From assembly GCF_015056685.1 (NCBI RefSeq), contig NZ_SVFW01000005.1, positions 71,879-135,878 on the forward strand: a DNA stretch of 64,000 bases. Reading direction: 5' to 3'. The notes beneath the pieces are model-generated. The model was not told where the DNA came from. It did no database searches and was given only the letters and a program-made list of their open reading frames with translations. How positions within the stretch are numbered: position 1 is the stretch's first letter; each line of letters opens with the position of its first letter. Source of the stretch: Butyrivibrio sp. (GTDB lineage Bacteria > Bacillota > Clostridia > Lachnospirales > Lachnospiraceae). The translations under genes and the position numbers were made by a program. Of this stretch, positions 1 through 9,146 are shown piece after piece.

Positions 1-980
1 TGAACATTGTTAAGTATCTTTTTGGCAAATTCTGCTGAGTCCACCTCAAAGGTAAGCATTGCTCCAAAGCCCCTTGCCTGCTTTTTCATGATCTCATATC
101 CCGGATGTTCTGGAAGTCCCGGATAAATGACCTTTGTGACATGATCCTGTTCCTTTAAAAACTGTGCAAGTTCAAGGGCATTCTGCTGCGCTCTGTCAAG
201 TCTGACAGCAAGTGTTCTTATTCCGCGAAGGATCAGCCAGCTGTCAAAGGGTGAAAGACCGGCACCTGTTGTTTTGTAAATAAAGCGGATCCTCTCATCA
301 AACTCCTCATCCTTAACAACCACAAAGCCTCCAATAGTATCGTGATGACCTCCAAGGAACTTGGTTCCTGAATGAACCACAATATCCGCCCCGAGATTAA
401 GGGGATTTTGGAAATAAGGAGACAAAAATGTATTGTCTACTATAAGAAGAAGGCCATGTTCCTTAGTAATCTTTGAAAGCTTCCTGATATCAGTAACATT
501 CATCATAGGGTTGGTTGGCGTCTCAAGATATACTGCCTTTGTATTCTCAGTTATATAAGGTGTAATATCCTCGGTGCTTAAACTTATTGCAGTATACGTA
601 AGCCCATTCTTTTTGCTGATCTCATTAAATAGTCTGATACTTCCTCCATAGAGATCCTCATCAATAATGAAGTGGTCTCCCGGCTTAAAAAGCTCCATAA
701 TAGTAGCGATTGCAGCCATTCCACTTGAAAAAGCCAGTGCATCTTTTCCATTTTCAAGATATGCAACAATTGACTCAAGCTGCTGCCTTGTAGGATTCTG
801 CATTCTGGTATAATCATAGCCTGTGCTCTGCCCAAATCCGTCATGGGCAAAAGTTGCCGTCTGATAGATCGGATAGCTTATAGCTCCCCATTTGTCCATA
901 AGATTTCTGTCAAGCTGCTGGCACTTAGTCTCTATGCTGCATCTGACTTCTGTACATTTGTTACAACCACTACAATCCAT
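1..980 (-). CDS. Trans-sulfuration PLP enzyme (cystathionine gamma-lyase/gamma-synthase family), 3' end outside window
   Basis: Open reading frame of 326 codons running off the left edge, so the C-terminus is missing. It shows the Cys/Met-metabolism PLP fold: YDYTRMQNPT (phosphate-binding Tyr/Arg, residues 56-65), SSGMAAI (85-91), ETPTNP (153-158), VDNTF with the pyridine-nitrogen Asp at 182, and the Schiff-base Lys207 in SGTKFLGGHHD. The family makes or cleaves cystathionine/homocysteine, or degrades Cys and Met; the exact reaction cannot be read here. It is the last visible gene of an operon, 38 bp after the PatB-like lyase. Odd point: the N-terminus carries five Cys (3, 6, 9, 14, 20) where homologues usually have a plain Thr/His-rich lead-in. 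Met28 is an alternative start. Confidence 0.85.
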   Translation of the reverse strand, partial: MDCSGCNKCTEVRCSIETKCQQLDRNLMDKWGAISYPIYQTATFAHDGFGQSTGYDYTRMQNPTRQQLESIVAYLENGKDALAFSSGMAAIATIMELFKPGDHFIIDEDLYGGSIRLFNEISKKNGLTYTAISLSTEDITPYITENTKAVYLETPTNPMMNVTDIRKLSKITKEHGLLLIVDNTFLSPYFQNPLNLGADIVVHSGTKFLGGHHDTIGGFVVVKDEEFDERIRFIYKTTGAGLSPFDSWLILRGIRTLAVRLDRAQQNALELAQFLKEQDHVTKVIYPGLPEHPGYEIMKKQARGFGAMLTFEVDSAEFAKKILNNV

Positions 981-1018
981 TTTTTTATATCCTCTCATTA
1001 AAATATCCGGCAATAGCA

Positions 1019-2206
1019 TTATGCTTTTTTGTGCTTATCTGCAGCCTTACATAACTGCCAAAGAGCCTGTTCAAGCACTGCCCTTGGGCATGCTATATTT
1101 ATTCTTTCAAAAAGAGCTGTCTCTTTTCCAAAGATTGCTCCGGGATCAAGCCAGAGTTTTGCTTCATCTACAATAAGCCTTTCAAGCTCTTTTGGATCAT
1201 TTGTAATCTCCGAGAAATCGAGCCATACGAGATATGTTCCTTCAGGCTCTATAAGTTTAACCTCCGGAAGATTCTCTTTTAAAAAGTTTCTTAGATAATT
1301 GACATTTCCTTCAAGGTAACAGACAAGCTCCTCAAGCCACTTTTCACCCTTTGTATATGCAGAAGCTGTTGCTGTCATTGCAAGGACATTTCCCTGGCTA
1401 TAGCCTGCTGCCTCGTTTTCTCTTTTAAAAACAGCTCTGGTCTCTTCATCCGGAATAATTATATTGGCAAGCTGAAGTCCTGCTATATTGAAAGTTTTGC
1501 TTGGGGCAGTTCCCAAAATAAGGCGCTTTGTATATTCCTTGCCAAGTGTGATATAGGAAACATGCTTATGACCACTATACACAAAGTCTGAATGTATTTC
1601 ATCAGAAAAAACATATATATTTCTTTTAAGGCAAATATCTGCCATCTTTTGCAGTTCTTCTTTTGTCCAGACTCTTCCCACAGGATTGTGAGGACTGCAA
1701 AGAATAAACATCTTTACATTCTCTGAAACTATCTTTTTTTCAAAGTCATCAAAATCAATCTCATAGTGCCCGTCTTTATATACAAGCTGGTTGTTGACCA
1801 CTTTTCGGCCATTTAAAGCTATTGATTCCATAAAAGGATAATAAACCGGCTGCTGGATAAGTACAGAATCCCCAGGCTTAGTGAAAGCCCTTATGGCAAG
1901 CGAAATGGAATGAACCATGCCAGGTTCTATGGTATTCCAGTCATCCTCTATTACAAAGCCATGTCTTTTTTCAAACCAGTGTCTTAGTGAAGCTTTATAA
2001 TCATCCTTAGGATCTGTGTATCCGAATATCCCATGCGCTACTCTTTTCTGAATATCCGAAAGTATCTCTTCAGGAAGCTTAAAATCCATATCTGCAACCC
2101 ACAGTGGAAGCAGATCATCCCTTCCTTTTCTCTCCGGTCCAAAATCAAACTTAAGGCTGCTTGTGCCTCTTCTTGCTATTATTTCATCAAAGTTATATTT
2201 TCCCAT
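1019..2206 (-). CDS. patB: PatB/MalY-type PLP C-S lyase (cystathionine beta-lyase-like aminotransferase fold)
   Basis: 395 aa, full length for class I/II aminotransferase-fold C-S lyases. Visible marks: LPLWVADMDF near residues 33-42 (typical of MalY/PatB), SPHNPVGRVW (171-180), SDEIHSDF with the PLP Asp at 202, and TAPSKTFNIAGLQ with the PLP-binding Lys at 237. Family members cleave cystathionine or cysteine to a thiol, pyruvate and ammonia in the cytoplasm. It lies between cysK (94 bp upstream, with a hairpin in the gap) and a trans-sulfuration enzyme (38 bp downstream), so a role in sulfur amino acid interconversion fits. The ribosome site before the ATG is weak (AAAGAG). A plain aminotransferase is less likely because of the MalY-type N-terminal motif. 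Confidence 0.83.
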   Translation of the reverse strand: MGKYNFDEIIARRGTSSLKFDFGPERKGRDDLLPLWVADMDFKLPEEILSDIQKRVAHGIFGYTDPKDDYKASLRHWFEKRHGFVIEDDWNTIEPGMVHSISLAIRAFTKPGDSVLIQQPVYYPFMESIALNGRKVVNNQLVYKDGHYEIDFDDFEKKIVSENVKMFILCSPHNPVGRVWTKEELQKMADICLKRNIYVFSDEIHSDFVYSGHKHVSYITLGKEYTKRLILGTAPSKTFNIAGLQLANIIIPDEETRAVFKRENEAAGYSQGNVLAMTATASAYTKGEKWLEELVCYLEGNVNYLRNFLKENLPEVKLIEPEGTYLVWLDFSEITNDPKELERLIVDEAKLWLDPGAIFGKETALFERINIACPRAVLEQALWQLCKAADKHKKA

Positions 2207-2236
2207 GCGCTCTTTTTACCATTTCTGATTATGAGT

Positions 2237-2268
2237 ATTGCTCCGAAGCAAATGAGCCCCGGAGCAAT
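2237..2268 (-). other. Intercistronic hairpin between cysK and patB
   Basis: Perfect 9-bp arms ATTGCTCCG (2237-2245) and CGGAGCAAT (2260-2268) around a 14-nt loop in the 94-bp gap. No T-run follows on the minus strand, so it looks more like an RNA-processing or stability hairpin than a full terminator. It could set a different dose of cysK relative to the two downstream genes. Confidence 0.55.
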
Positions 2269-2300
2269 ATTTGAAAGAAGATTATTATGAAGCAAAACCA

Positions 2301-3236
2301 TTAGTCGGCAAATAATGGTGTTGAAAGATATCTGTCACCAGAGTCAGGTAAAAGAACTACGATATTCTTTCCCTTGTTTTCTTCCCTGTTTGCTAAGATT
2401 GTAGCAGCCTTAAGTGCTGCACCTGATGAAATACCTACAAGAATACCTTCTGAAACCGCAAATCTCTTGCCTTCTTCAAAGGCATCATCATTCTCGATTG
2501 CAATAACTTCATCATAAATTTTTGTGTTAAGTGTATCAGGAACAAATCCTGCACCGATTCCCTGAATCTTGTGTGCACCGGCCTCACCCTTTGAAAGTAC
2601 AGGGCTTGTAGCTGGCTCTACAGCAACAATTTTCACATCAGGATTCTGCTCTTTTAAATATTCGCCTACACCTGTAATTGTTCCGCCTGTGCCTACACCT
2701 GCTACGAAGATGTCTACTTTTCCGTCTGTCTGCTTCCAGATCTCAGGACCTGTTGTAGCTTTGTGAACTGCAGGGTTTGCCGGATTTACAAACTGTCCGA
2801 GAATTATTGAACCTTCAATCTGTCCATTGAGCTCATCAGCCTTTGCAATTGCGCCCTTCATTCCCTTTGCGCCTTCTGTAAGAACGATCTCTGCGCCATA
2901 AGCCTTAAGAAGATTTCTTCTCTCTACGCTCATTGTGTCAGGAAGAGTAAGGATTGCTCTGTATCCCTTTGCTGCTGCAACTGCTGCAAGACCGATTCCC
3001 GTATTTCCTGAAGTAGGCTCGATAATTGTAGCTCCTGGTTTAAGCTTTCCGCTCTTTTCAGCATCTTCGATCATGCTAAGAGCAACTCTGTCCTTTACTG
3101 ATCCGGCTGGATTTAAGTATTCAAGCTTGGCAAGAAGTGTTGCGTTTGTAGCTCCTGCCTTTTTGCTGTAATTGTTAAGTTTAAGAAGTGGTGTTCCCCC
3201 AATAAGTTCTAATGCGCTTTCTTTGATGTCTGCCAT
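2301..3236 (-). CDS. cysK: Cysteine synthase (O-acetylserine sulfhydrylase)
   Basis: 311 aa from the chosen start. It converts O-acetylserine and sulfide to cysteine using PLP. Lys48 in LNPAGSVKDR is the Schiff-base lysine. SGNTGIG is the substrate loop, VGTGGTITGVG binds the PLP phosphate, and GISSGAA lies near the C-terminus. Start choice: an in-frame ATG lies 15 bp upstream, but the ribosome site GGAGGA overlaps that codon and sits 8 nt before the ATG encoding MADIKE, so 3236 is preferred. First gene of a three-gene minus-strand sulfur cluster. Cystathionine beta-synthase-like activity cannot be excluded from sequence alone, but length and motifs are those of CysK. Confidence 0.93.
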   Translation of the reverse strand: MADIKESALELIGGTPLLKLNNYSKKAGATNATLLAKLEYLNPAGSVKDRVALSMIEDAEKSGKLKPGATIIEPTSGNTGIGLAAVAAAKGYRAILTLPDTMSVERRNLLKAYGAEIVLTEGAKGMKGAIAKADELNGQIEGSIILGQFVNPANPAVHKATTGPEIWKQTDGKVDIFVAGVGTGGTITGVGEYLKEQNPDVKIVAVEPATSPVLSKGEAGAHKIQGIGAGFVPDTLNTKIYDEVIAIENDDAFEEGKRFAVSEGILVGISSGAALKAATILANREENKGKNIVVLLPDSGDRYLSTPLFAD

Positions 3237-3383
3237 GATGATTTCCTCCATATATTCTTAATGTATTTGTGTTCTTTGTTTGTTTTGATAAATTGATATT
3301 AGCACAGAAAAAAATAAAGTGAAATTAAACAAAGGTTATAGGCAGGGTTAAAGGTTACTTATCATACCGGATCAGATTCCTTA

Positions 3384-4184
3384 TCAACTGCCTGTTGATC
3401 TGTAATGTCTCATGGCTAAATGGAAAAGCGCCGTCATCACCACAAAAACAACAGCTCCGGCAAGGGGCGTAACAAAAGCCGTCCAGACAGGCCAGCCATA
3501 TAACGGTTTATCCAATATCCAGGACCCCGGAACATGCATTGTCAGCGCAAATGGCGCAATAACAGTAAAAAGAGCTCTAAGGGGCAAAGGATAAACATCG
3601 ATCGGGTACTGACAGGCGCTTCGCCCGCCGTAGGTTATAGCATTTACCAGTTCCACGGATTTTACACTGAAAATAGAAAAGATTGCCTCGATCATAAAAA
3701 GTCCCAATATAAGAAGGCAGCTCATGGCTATGGACTCAACCAAAGCAAGCACCTTAAGGGGGCTCCAGGCAATTCCTGAAAGATTACTCCCCATGACAAG
3801 CGCCGCCACGCCCACTGCTATGCAGGTAATTCTTCTTGGGTCTGTTCCGCCGCACAAAACCTGGGTAAGCACTCCTCTTGGCCTTATGAGAAATGTATCA
3901 AGTCTCCCAGTCCTTACCATAGAGGGAAAATCTCCTGTAATTCCTCTTCCAAACAGCTCCGTAAGGTAAAAGGATACAGACATTATCCCGAAAAAGAAAT
4001 ACAGATTTCCTCCGCTCCATCCCTTCAGATTCTCAAATCTGTCAACTATAAGGATGACAACCATCATCTCGCCGCCCTCCATAACAAGCTGCGCGAGGGT
4101 CTGCATGATAAAAGAAGACGGATACTGCAATTGGCTCTTAAGTAGCATTCCTATTGATTTAAAATATAGTCGTAGTGTATTCAT
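3384..4184 (-). CDS. ABC-2 family exporter permease, subunit B
   Basis: 266 aa hydrophobic protein with about six membrane segments, resembling the ABC-2 family permeases (former DUF990 group) that occur as non-identical pairs beside one ATPase. SFYLTELFGRGITGDFPSMVRTGRLDTFLIRP is the family's conserved central region (written here as landmarks SFYLTELFGRG, then TGRLDTFLIRP). It lies 45 bp after the partner permease and ends the operon. GGAGA is placed before the ATG. The substrate is unknown; relatives have been linked to drug or viologen export. GC is somewhat higher than in the neighbouring cysK. Confidence 0.8.
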   Translation of the reverse strand: MNTLRLYFKSIGMLLKSQLQYPSSFIMQTLAQLVMEGGEMMVVILIVDRFENLKGWSGGNLYFFFGIMSVSFYLTELFGRGITGDFPSMVRTGRLDTFLIRPRGVLTQVLCGGTDPRRITCIAVGVAALVMGSNLSGIAWSPLKVLALVESIAMSCLLILGLFMIEAIFSIFSVKSVELVNAITYGGRSACQYPIDVYPLPLRALFTVIAPFALTMHVPGSWILDKPLYGWPVWTAFVTPLAGAVVFVVMTALFHLAMRHYRSTGS

Positions 4185-4228
4185 TTTTTCTCCAAACTAA
4201 TAACTGCTAAAGCTGATATTAGCCTATC

Positions 4229-5017
4229 TCAACCTCCCTGAACTATCATGCGTTTCTTGTTTGCATTCCACATAGCCTCGCCCAATGCAATAAGAATTAC
4301 CACCCAGAAGGCCTGAATGGCATAGATCCTTAAAGCCTCGTTTGGCATGAAGCTTCCCGTATACAGCCTGATGGGCGCATCAAGAAGCTGCGCATATGGT
4401 AAAAAAGTAATAACCTTTTGCCAGCTTTCCGGAAAAAGAGTCAGGGGAAGAAGGTTTCCTGAAAAGGTCATCATCAAAAGACTAAGAAGTCCCTGCATTC
4501 CTCTTGGATCAAGGGTCTTCATGGTAAAAGCAACAGTGATATTTTCAAGAGCACAGACGCACAAAAGTCCTAAAAAGAGAGCCGGTATAGCAGCTAAAAA
4601 TCCAGGTAAAGATGCAGGAAGACTTATTCCCCATCCCTTGGGTAGTAAAGAAGCCATCACCAGCATAGGAACGGCACGCATGATACTTCCCATTAGTTTC
4701 TGGGCCATGATCCTGGCATAGTAAAATCCGTACATATCTACAGGCCTGCACATATCATAGGCTATATCCCCTGATTTTATCTTGTCCACCAGCTCTGAAT
4801 CAGAAGCCAGCATCATTCTAAAGAAAGCCTGCTGCAGCCATACATAAGTTGCAACGCTTTCAATAGGCAAAGACTGGGGTTTTCCTGCATAAAGTGCCCT
4901 GTAGAGCGCAACCAGAATAAGACCGAAGAACATCTGACAAGCGATTCCTCCGATCATTGCCCCTCTATATTGAAGCTCCATACGAAGCCTCATTTTAAAA
5001 ACTGTAAAATATGACAT
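4229..5017 (-). CDS. ABC-2 family exporter permease, subunit A
   Basis: 262 aa, about six membrane helices, same ABC-2 subgroup as its neighbour. DKIKSGDIAYDMCRPVDMYGFYYAR is a family landmark (here SGDIAYDMCRPVD), equivalent to TGRLDTFLIRP in the partner, so the two permeases are paralogues likely forming a heterodimer. A GTG codon lies two codons upstream, but GAGGG is 5 nt from the ATG at 5017, so ATG is chosen. It starts 30 bp after the ATPase stop, indicating cotranscription. Confidence 0.8.
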   Translation of the reverse strand: MSYFTVFKMRLRMELQYRGAMIGGIACQMFFGLILVALYRALYAGKPQSLPIESVATYVWLQQAFFRMMLASDSELVDKIKSGDIAYDMCRPVDMYGFYYARIMAQKLMGSIMRAVPMLVMASLLPKGWGISLPASLPGFLAAIPALFLGLLCVCALENITVAFTMKTLDPRGMQGLLSLLMMTFSGNLLPLTLFPESWQKVITFLPYAQLLDAPIRLYTGSFMPNEALRIYAIQAFWVVILIALGEAMWNANKKRMIVQGG

Positions 5018-5046
5018 GGTCACCCTCTGATAGTTGATTTTACTTT

Positions 5047-6012
5047 TTACAGATCAAGTTCCTTATACATTGCAGCAATCAGATGATCTGTGTTCTCCGG
5101 CTGTAAAGTAAGTTCCCGGATATTCCCTGCATCCTGTAGTAATCCCAAAAGGTGTGATGTCGGAAAATCAGATGGATTGTAGCTTAGTTCAATTCCATCT
5201 TCAGTCTGTTTCCATTTAATTCCTTCAGGAAGTCTAAAATCTGCCAGCTCTCCATCATATTTAATATTCACATTGCGAACTGTATCGTAACGCTCAAGAA
5301 GATCCTGAAGCTTTCCGTCAAATAGTTTTTTACCATGCCCAAGAACCATAACCCTCGAGCACAGTGCCTCAATATCTTCCATATCATGGGTTGTGAGCAT
5401 GATTGTTGTTCCATACTCTCTGTTTTCCCATTTAAGAAAATCCCTCAGTGAGAGCTTACTTACCGCATCAAGGCCGATTGTCGGCTCATCAAGAAATAAG
5501 AGCTCCGGCCTGTGAAGAAGTGATCCGCACAGCTCTGCCCTCATCCTTTGTCCAAGACTAAGGAGCCTTAGCGGTGTCCTTAAGAGTTGTTCAAGATCAA
5601 GGGCGCCTGTCAGCTCTTTTAACCTTGATTCATAATTCCCCTTGGGAATCCTGTATATATCCCTAAGAAGCATATAGCTGTCGATTATGGGAACATCCCA
5701 CCAAAGCTGGCTTCGCTGTCCAAACACAACTCCTATATTCTTAACGTGACTTTTCCTCTCCTTCCAGGGAACTATACCTCCGACCTTTACATCGCCACCA
5801 TCCGGCGTAAGGATTCCCGAAAGAATCTTTACCGTGGTTGATTTTCCTGCTCCGTTAGGTCCTATATATCCTACAAGTTCTCCCTTTTCAACAGAAAAAG
5901 AAACATCTTTTAGAGCATTCACAATTTCTTTTTCCCTAAAAAGTTTTCCTTTTTCACGTTTCTTTTTTACTGTAAAATTCTTCTTTAAGTTATTGACTTC
6001 TATATAGCTCAT
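5047..6012 (-). CDS. ABC exporter ATP-binding protein (ABC-2 pair partner)
   Basis: 321 aa. Walker A GPNGAGKST at residues 51-59, the Q-loop in GVVFGQRSQLWWD, signature LSLGQRMRAEL (the LSLGQRMR variant typical of this exporter subgroup), Walker B LLFLDEPTIGLD, and the H-switch in LTTHD. A basic stretch (residues 16-28, rich in Lys/Arg) precedes the P-loop region, and a C-terminal regulatory extension follows residue 240. First gene of the exporter operon, with AAGGAGCGGTT ahead of the ATG. It powers the two downstream permeases. Substrate not recognisable. Confidence 0.88.
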   Translation of the reverse strand: MSYIEVNNLKKNFTVKKKREKGKLFREKEIVNALKDVSFSVEKGELVGYIGPNGAGKSTTVKILSGILTPDGGDVKVGGIVPWKERKSHVKNIGVVFGQRSQLWWDVPIIDSYMLLRDIYRIPKGNYESRLKELTGALDLEQLLRTPLRLLSLGQRMRAELCGSLLHRPELLFLDEPTIGLDAVSKLSLRDFLKWENREYGTTIMLTTHDMEDIEALCSRVMVLGHGKKLFDGKLQDLLERYDTVRNVNIKYDGELADFRLPEGIKWKQTEDGIELSYNPSDFPTSHLLGLLQDAGNIRELTLQPENTDHLIAAMYKELDL

Positions 6013-6081
6013 AACCGCTCCTTGATGGTGAGTGGCTGGTAAGTATCTCTAGCCTCTTGAGTTATTATATATATAGTAAAA

Positions 6082-6116
6082 GCAGCGTACAATCCAAAAT
6101 CCGAATCATACGCTGC
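6082..6116 (-). terminator. Rho-independent terminator after the SGNH hydrolase gene
   Basis: Arms GCAGCGTA (6082-6089) and TACGCTGC (6109-6116) form a perfect 8-bp stem; on the minus strand the stem is followed by TTTTAC. It lies 55 bp past the hydrolase stop and before the ABC exporter start. Confidence 0.7.
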
Positions 6117-6170
6117 AAAATATATTATTCCTGTCAGGGAAATCCTTACTCACAACAAGACCATATACAA

Positions 6171-6797
6171 TCACGCTATCATCTCTTCAACCTTCTTACA
6201 GATAACATCTGCAAATATCTTGTGTCCTTCCTCATCCATGTGCTCGTCATCAACAGGGCTTGGATGAACATAGTCAGATGCTGCAAGAAAGCCAGTTCCT
6301 CTTTTGCGTGCGATGGTCTCATAGACCTTTTTTAGCTCCTTACTGGTAGATACAGAATCTGTGTCAAACTCAGGGTCTTTTTCAGGATGCCAGACATCAT
6401 CTCCAAGATGGATTGGCGATACCAAAAGAATTTTCTCAGGTTCAACGTACTTTTCCAGAATATCAAGACATCTCTCTATACCCTTACCAATCACATAAGC
6501 TGATGCATTATAAAAGCTCTTGCAATCGTTGGTTCCAAGCATAAGAATAACTCCGTCCACCGGATACTGACTCTCCAAAAGCGGATCAAGTATGCTCACT
6601 GCCTTACGTCCCGGTCGAAGCTCATCTTCAAATATGGTAGTTCTTCCACAAAGTCCTTCTTCAGCCACTCTCACATCACTTATCTTATTTTGAAGGATGC
6701 TTGTCCATCGTACTCCCCAGGGATATCTTTCTTTTGTTCTCGAACCGGGAACAAGTCCCCATGTATTGGAATCACCAAATGCCATTATCTGTTTCAT
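6171..6797 (-). CDS. SGNH/GDSL-family hydrolase (arylesterase-like)
   Basis: 208 aa cytoplasmic protein without signal peptide. Block I is FGDSNTWG with nucleophile Ser10, Gly of block II lies in EEGLCGRTT, block III is GTNDCKSF with Asn90, and the catalytic Asp/His pair lies near the end in VDDEHMDEEGH. The family hydrolyses esters, often deacetylating sugars or cleaving thioesters; the substrate is not evident. AGGGGA precedes the ATG. It sits downstream of a nitroreductase gene that has its own terminator, so it is probably transcribed separately. Confidence 0.85.
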   Translation of the reverse strand: MKQIMAFGDSNTWGLVPGSRTKERYPWGVRWTSILQNKISDVRVAEEGLCGRTTIFEDELRPGRKAVSILDPLLESQYPVDGVILMLGTNDCKSFYNASAYVIGKGIERCLDILEKYVEPEKILLVSPIHLGDDVWHPEKDPEFDTDSVSTSKELKKVYETIARKRGTGFLAASDYVHPSPVDDEHMDEEGHKIFADVICKKVEEMIA

Positions 6798-6910
6798 ATC
6801 ACTATTCCCCTAAAATCACCATTAACGTTTTCTATAATAATTATCTACTATGTGATTTCTTTTGTATAAGACATGAAACTTATCGGCAGATATAAGCTTT
6901 TCTACTCAAC

Positions 6911-6941
6911 AAAAAAGAGGAGCAGCTAAACTGTTCCTCTT
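6911..6941 (-). terminator. Rho-independent terminator after nitroreductase
   Basis: Stem AAGAGGAGCAG (6915-6925) with CTGTTCCTCTT (6931-6941), one mismatch; on the minus strand a TTTTTT run follows directly. Lies 34 bp beyond the nitroreductase stop. Confidence 0.8.
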
Positions 6942-6975
6942 TGAATTAAATATCCGTATTATTTCTATTTACTTA

Positions 6976-7791
6976 TCAGAATTCATATGTCATTACATAT
7001 TCAACCTGATCAGGAGTCTTTATACCAGGATCTTCAATCTTGCATACAGGCTTTCTCATTTCAGATATCATCTGAGTTTCAAAATGATACATTGCAATTC
7101 CCATATCAATTTTCTGAAGATCGTAATTGGCTGAAACAAAGCCTTTATCATGGTGCTCATAAAAATGAGCTTTCTTACCATCTATAACAATTCTCCATGG
7201 CTGCTTATTTACTGCTGATGGAGCATATTTTACAACTTCAAGATCATCAAAAAGACCATGTGTCTTAGCGTACTGCTCATCAATAGGGGTGTTAAAATCT
7301 CCGTCAAAGAAGAGCTCTTTGAAATCAAGTCTTGTATCTGCCTTGACTCCTTTTCTCATAAGTACTTCTTTTACGCCCATTTTCCTGGCTGTAACACCAA
7401 GCGGACTTACACATGGCATAACCTCATCCTCTCCAAGATTTGATGCCTCTTCAAATTTTTCTCTTGGCATTGTTCCGCCTATCATAACTGTTCCAAGTCC
7501 AAGCTCATGAGCCTTCATCAAAAGCTTTTCAAAACTATAGCCATAAGCTTCCTCTGCATGCTCCTGCTTTTTAACAACAGCACTTACATAGAGCTTTTCA
7601 CTTGAAAGAACCGGGCTTGAGAGCTTATGCTCAGCAGCATCAAGGAAAATGAATCTTACATCTACTCCGTACGGATTGGAAATAGTCTGCGCAAAAGCCT
7701 TAAGTTCTTCAATAACTTTTGCATCAGGCATATTGCCATCGAATGTTCTGACGCTTCTTCTACTCTTTACAAGTTCCACAAAACTTTTCAT
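6976..7791 (-). CDS. Nitroreductase-family flavoprotein
   Basis: 271 aa from the ATG at 7791. The N-terminus SFVELVKSRRSVRTFDG is the classical FMN-binding start of nitroreductases, APSAVNKQPWRIVID (middle) is the second flavin region, and DMGIAMYHFE lies near the C-terminus, as in the putative TM nitroreductase subgroup (two half-domains in one chain). A GTG three codons upstream is in frame but too close to the AGAGAAG ribosome site. It probably reduces small electrophiles or quinones with NAD(P)H. The gene follows a radical SAM gene by 83 bp and may be cotranscribed with it. Confidence 0.85.
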   Translation of the reverse strand: MKSFVELVKSRRSVRTFDGNMPDAKVIEELKAFAQTISNPYGVDVRFIFLDAAEHKLSSPVLSSEKLYVSAVVKKQEHAEEAYGYSFEKLLMKAHELGLGTVMIGGTMPREKFEEASNLGEDEVMPCVSPLGVTARKMGVKEVLMRKGVKADTRLDFKELFFDGDFNTPIDEQYAKTHGLFDDLEVVKYAPSAVNKQPWRIVIDGKKAHFYEHHDKGFVSANYDLQKIDMGIAMYHFETQMISEMRKPVCKIEDPGIKTPDQVEYVMTYEF

Positions 7792-7874
7792 TTTGAACAC
7801 ACTTCTCTACTTATCTTTTTTCTATCAACATAAAGAATTCTGCATTTACTCTTTTAATTCTTTCAAAACACATT

Positions 7875-8972
7875 TCACACAGCATTCCCAAGGAGCGCCT
7901 CTACTTCTTTTCTCTTTTCGTAAAGAACGCATCCTCCATCATGATCATCCAAAAGAACTCCTTCGCTCTGAAGAGCCTTGAAGAGTTTTGAATTTATCGC
8001 CTCTCTAAGAGAAGTATCCTTAACATTTATATCAGAATATGGCGAAAATGGGCATGGCTCTGCGCCGCCGTGTGAATTGATATGGAAAAATCCTCTTCCT
8101 GCAGCGATACAACCACCTGAGCTCTTCTCATCTCCCGGGAATGAAACAAATACCATCTCCGGATGCTCCACTCTTAGTCTTGCGATTTCTTTTTTCAGAT
8201 ACTCTCTGTCTTCATCTCCCGGTGCCAGATGCTTTGAGTCTTCTGTAACAGGAACAAATTCAACAAATATAACAGCCTTGCATCCCTTGTCAGAGAGCAT
8301 GCTGATAAACTTCTCAGAAGAAACGTCCTTAAGGTTCTCAGTAGTAACCGTTACAGATGATCCATAGATAAGGCCTCTTTTATTAAGCTCATCCATGTTT
8401 GAGACAAGCTTATCATAAACGCCTTCACCTCTTCTGTTATCAGTGGCTTCTTTTTCACCCTCGATACTCATGATCGGAACAAGATTTCTATTCTTATCAA
8501 ACATGTCAAAATACTTATCAGCCATGTAAGTTCCATTTGTAAATATAGGGAAAAGAATATTCTGCTTTTTGCCCGCAGCCTCAATCACGCCTTTTCTAAG
8601 AAGAGGCTCACCACCTGCAAGAAGGATAAAGCTTACTCCAAGGTCATCTGCTTCATCAAAAACCTTGAGCCAGTCTTCATCGGAAAGCTGCTGAACCGGC
8701 TCTGTATCCTCAGTTGCATTATTGCATCTGGAATAACAGCCTGCACAGTGGAGATTACAGCTGCTTGTTATGCTGGCAATAAGAAATGGCGGAATATGCT
8801 CACCTTCTTTTTCAAGACCAGCTCTTTTTTTGGAAGCAGCCTTGGATGCAAGTGCGAACTTTGCCATATACGCACTTTCCTTAGGATTTTTAAGGGTTGC
8901 CTTTATTGCGTCTGAAACAACCCTTTCTACACCTTTTGTCATATATTCCTGGATATTAAAATCATTAGCCAT
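7875..8972 (-). CDS. Radical SAM protein with C-terminal extra Cys region (SPASM/twitch-like)
   Basis: 365 aa. The [4Fe-4S]-SAM motif is CNLHCAGC with Cys72, Cys76 and Cys79. LLAGGEPLLRKG is the GGE SAM-binding motif, and TNGTYMAD follows. The C-terminal part has Cys in GGCIAAGRGFFHIN, EPCPFSP and GGCVLYEKR, suggesting an auxiliary cluster. An N-terminal helix-rich lead of 60 residues precedes the core. The substrate is unknown; the family includes peptide and heme-precursor modifying enzymes, and no short precursor peptide gene is visible beside it. A clear promoter lies upstream (9052-9079), and an array of inverted GGGYAAA sites lies just beyond the promoter. Confidence 0.85.
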   Translation of the reverse strand: MANDFNIQEYMTKGVERVVSDAIKATLKNPKESAYMAKFALASKAASKKRAGLEKEGEHIPPFLIASITSSCNLHCAGCYSRCNNATEDTEPVQQLSDEDWLKVFDEADDLGVSFILLAGGEPLLRKGVIEAAGKKQNILFPIFTNGTYMADKYFDMFDKNRNLVPIMSIEGEKEATDNRRGEGVYDKLVSNMDELNKRGLIYGSSVTVTTENLKDVSSEKFISMLSDKGCKAVIFVEFVPVTEDSKHLAPGDEDREYLKKEIARLRVEHPEMVFVSFPGDEKSSGGCIAAGRGFFHINSHGGAEPCPFSPYSDINVKDTSLREAINSKLFKALQSEGVLLDDHDGGCVLYEKRKEVEALLGNAV

Positions 8973-9051
8973 AAAACATTCTCCTACAAAATGCTGAGTT
9001 TATTTTGTACTTTTTTGCCTTGTACTACTACTTTTTATATTTTATGTTAGC

Positions 9052-9079
9052 ATTATACCATGTTTTATATTTTTTGCAA
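9052..9079 (-). promoter_or_regulatory. Promoter of the radical SAM gene
   Basis: Minus-strand -35 TTGCAA (9074-9079), 16-bp spacer, -10 TATAAT (9052-9057). The predicted start lies about 75 bp before the ATG. Confidence 0.7.
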
Positions 9080-9146
9080 TTATATTGTTTTCAATGCTTC
9101 TGACACCTTTGGGCTCAGTATATGTCCATTTTTCCAAGAGCATTGC

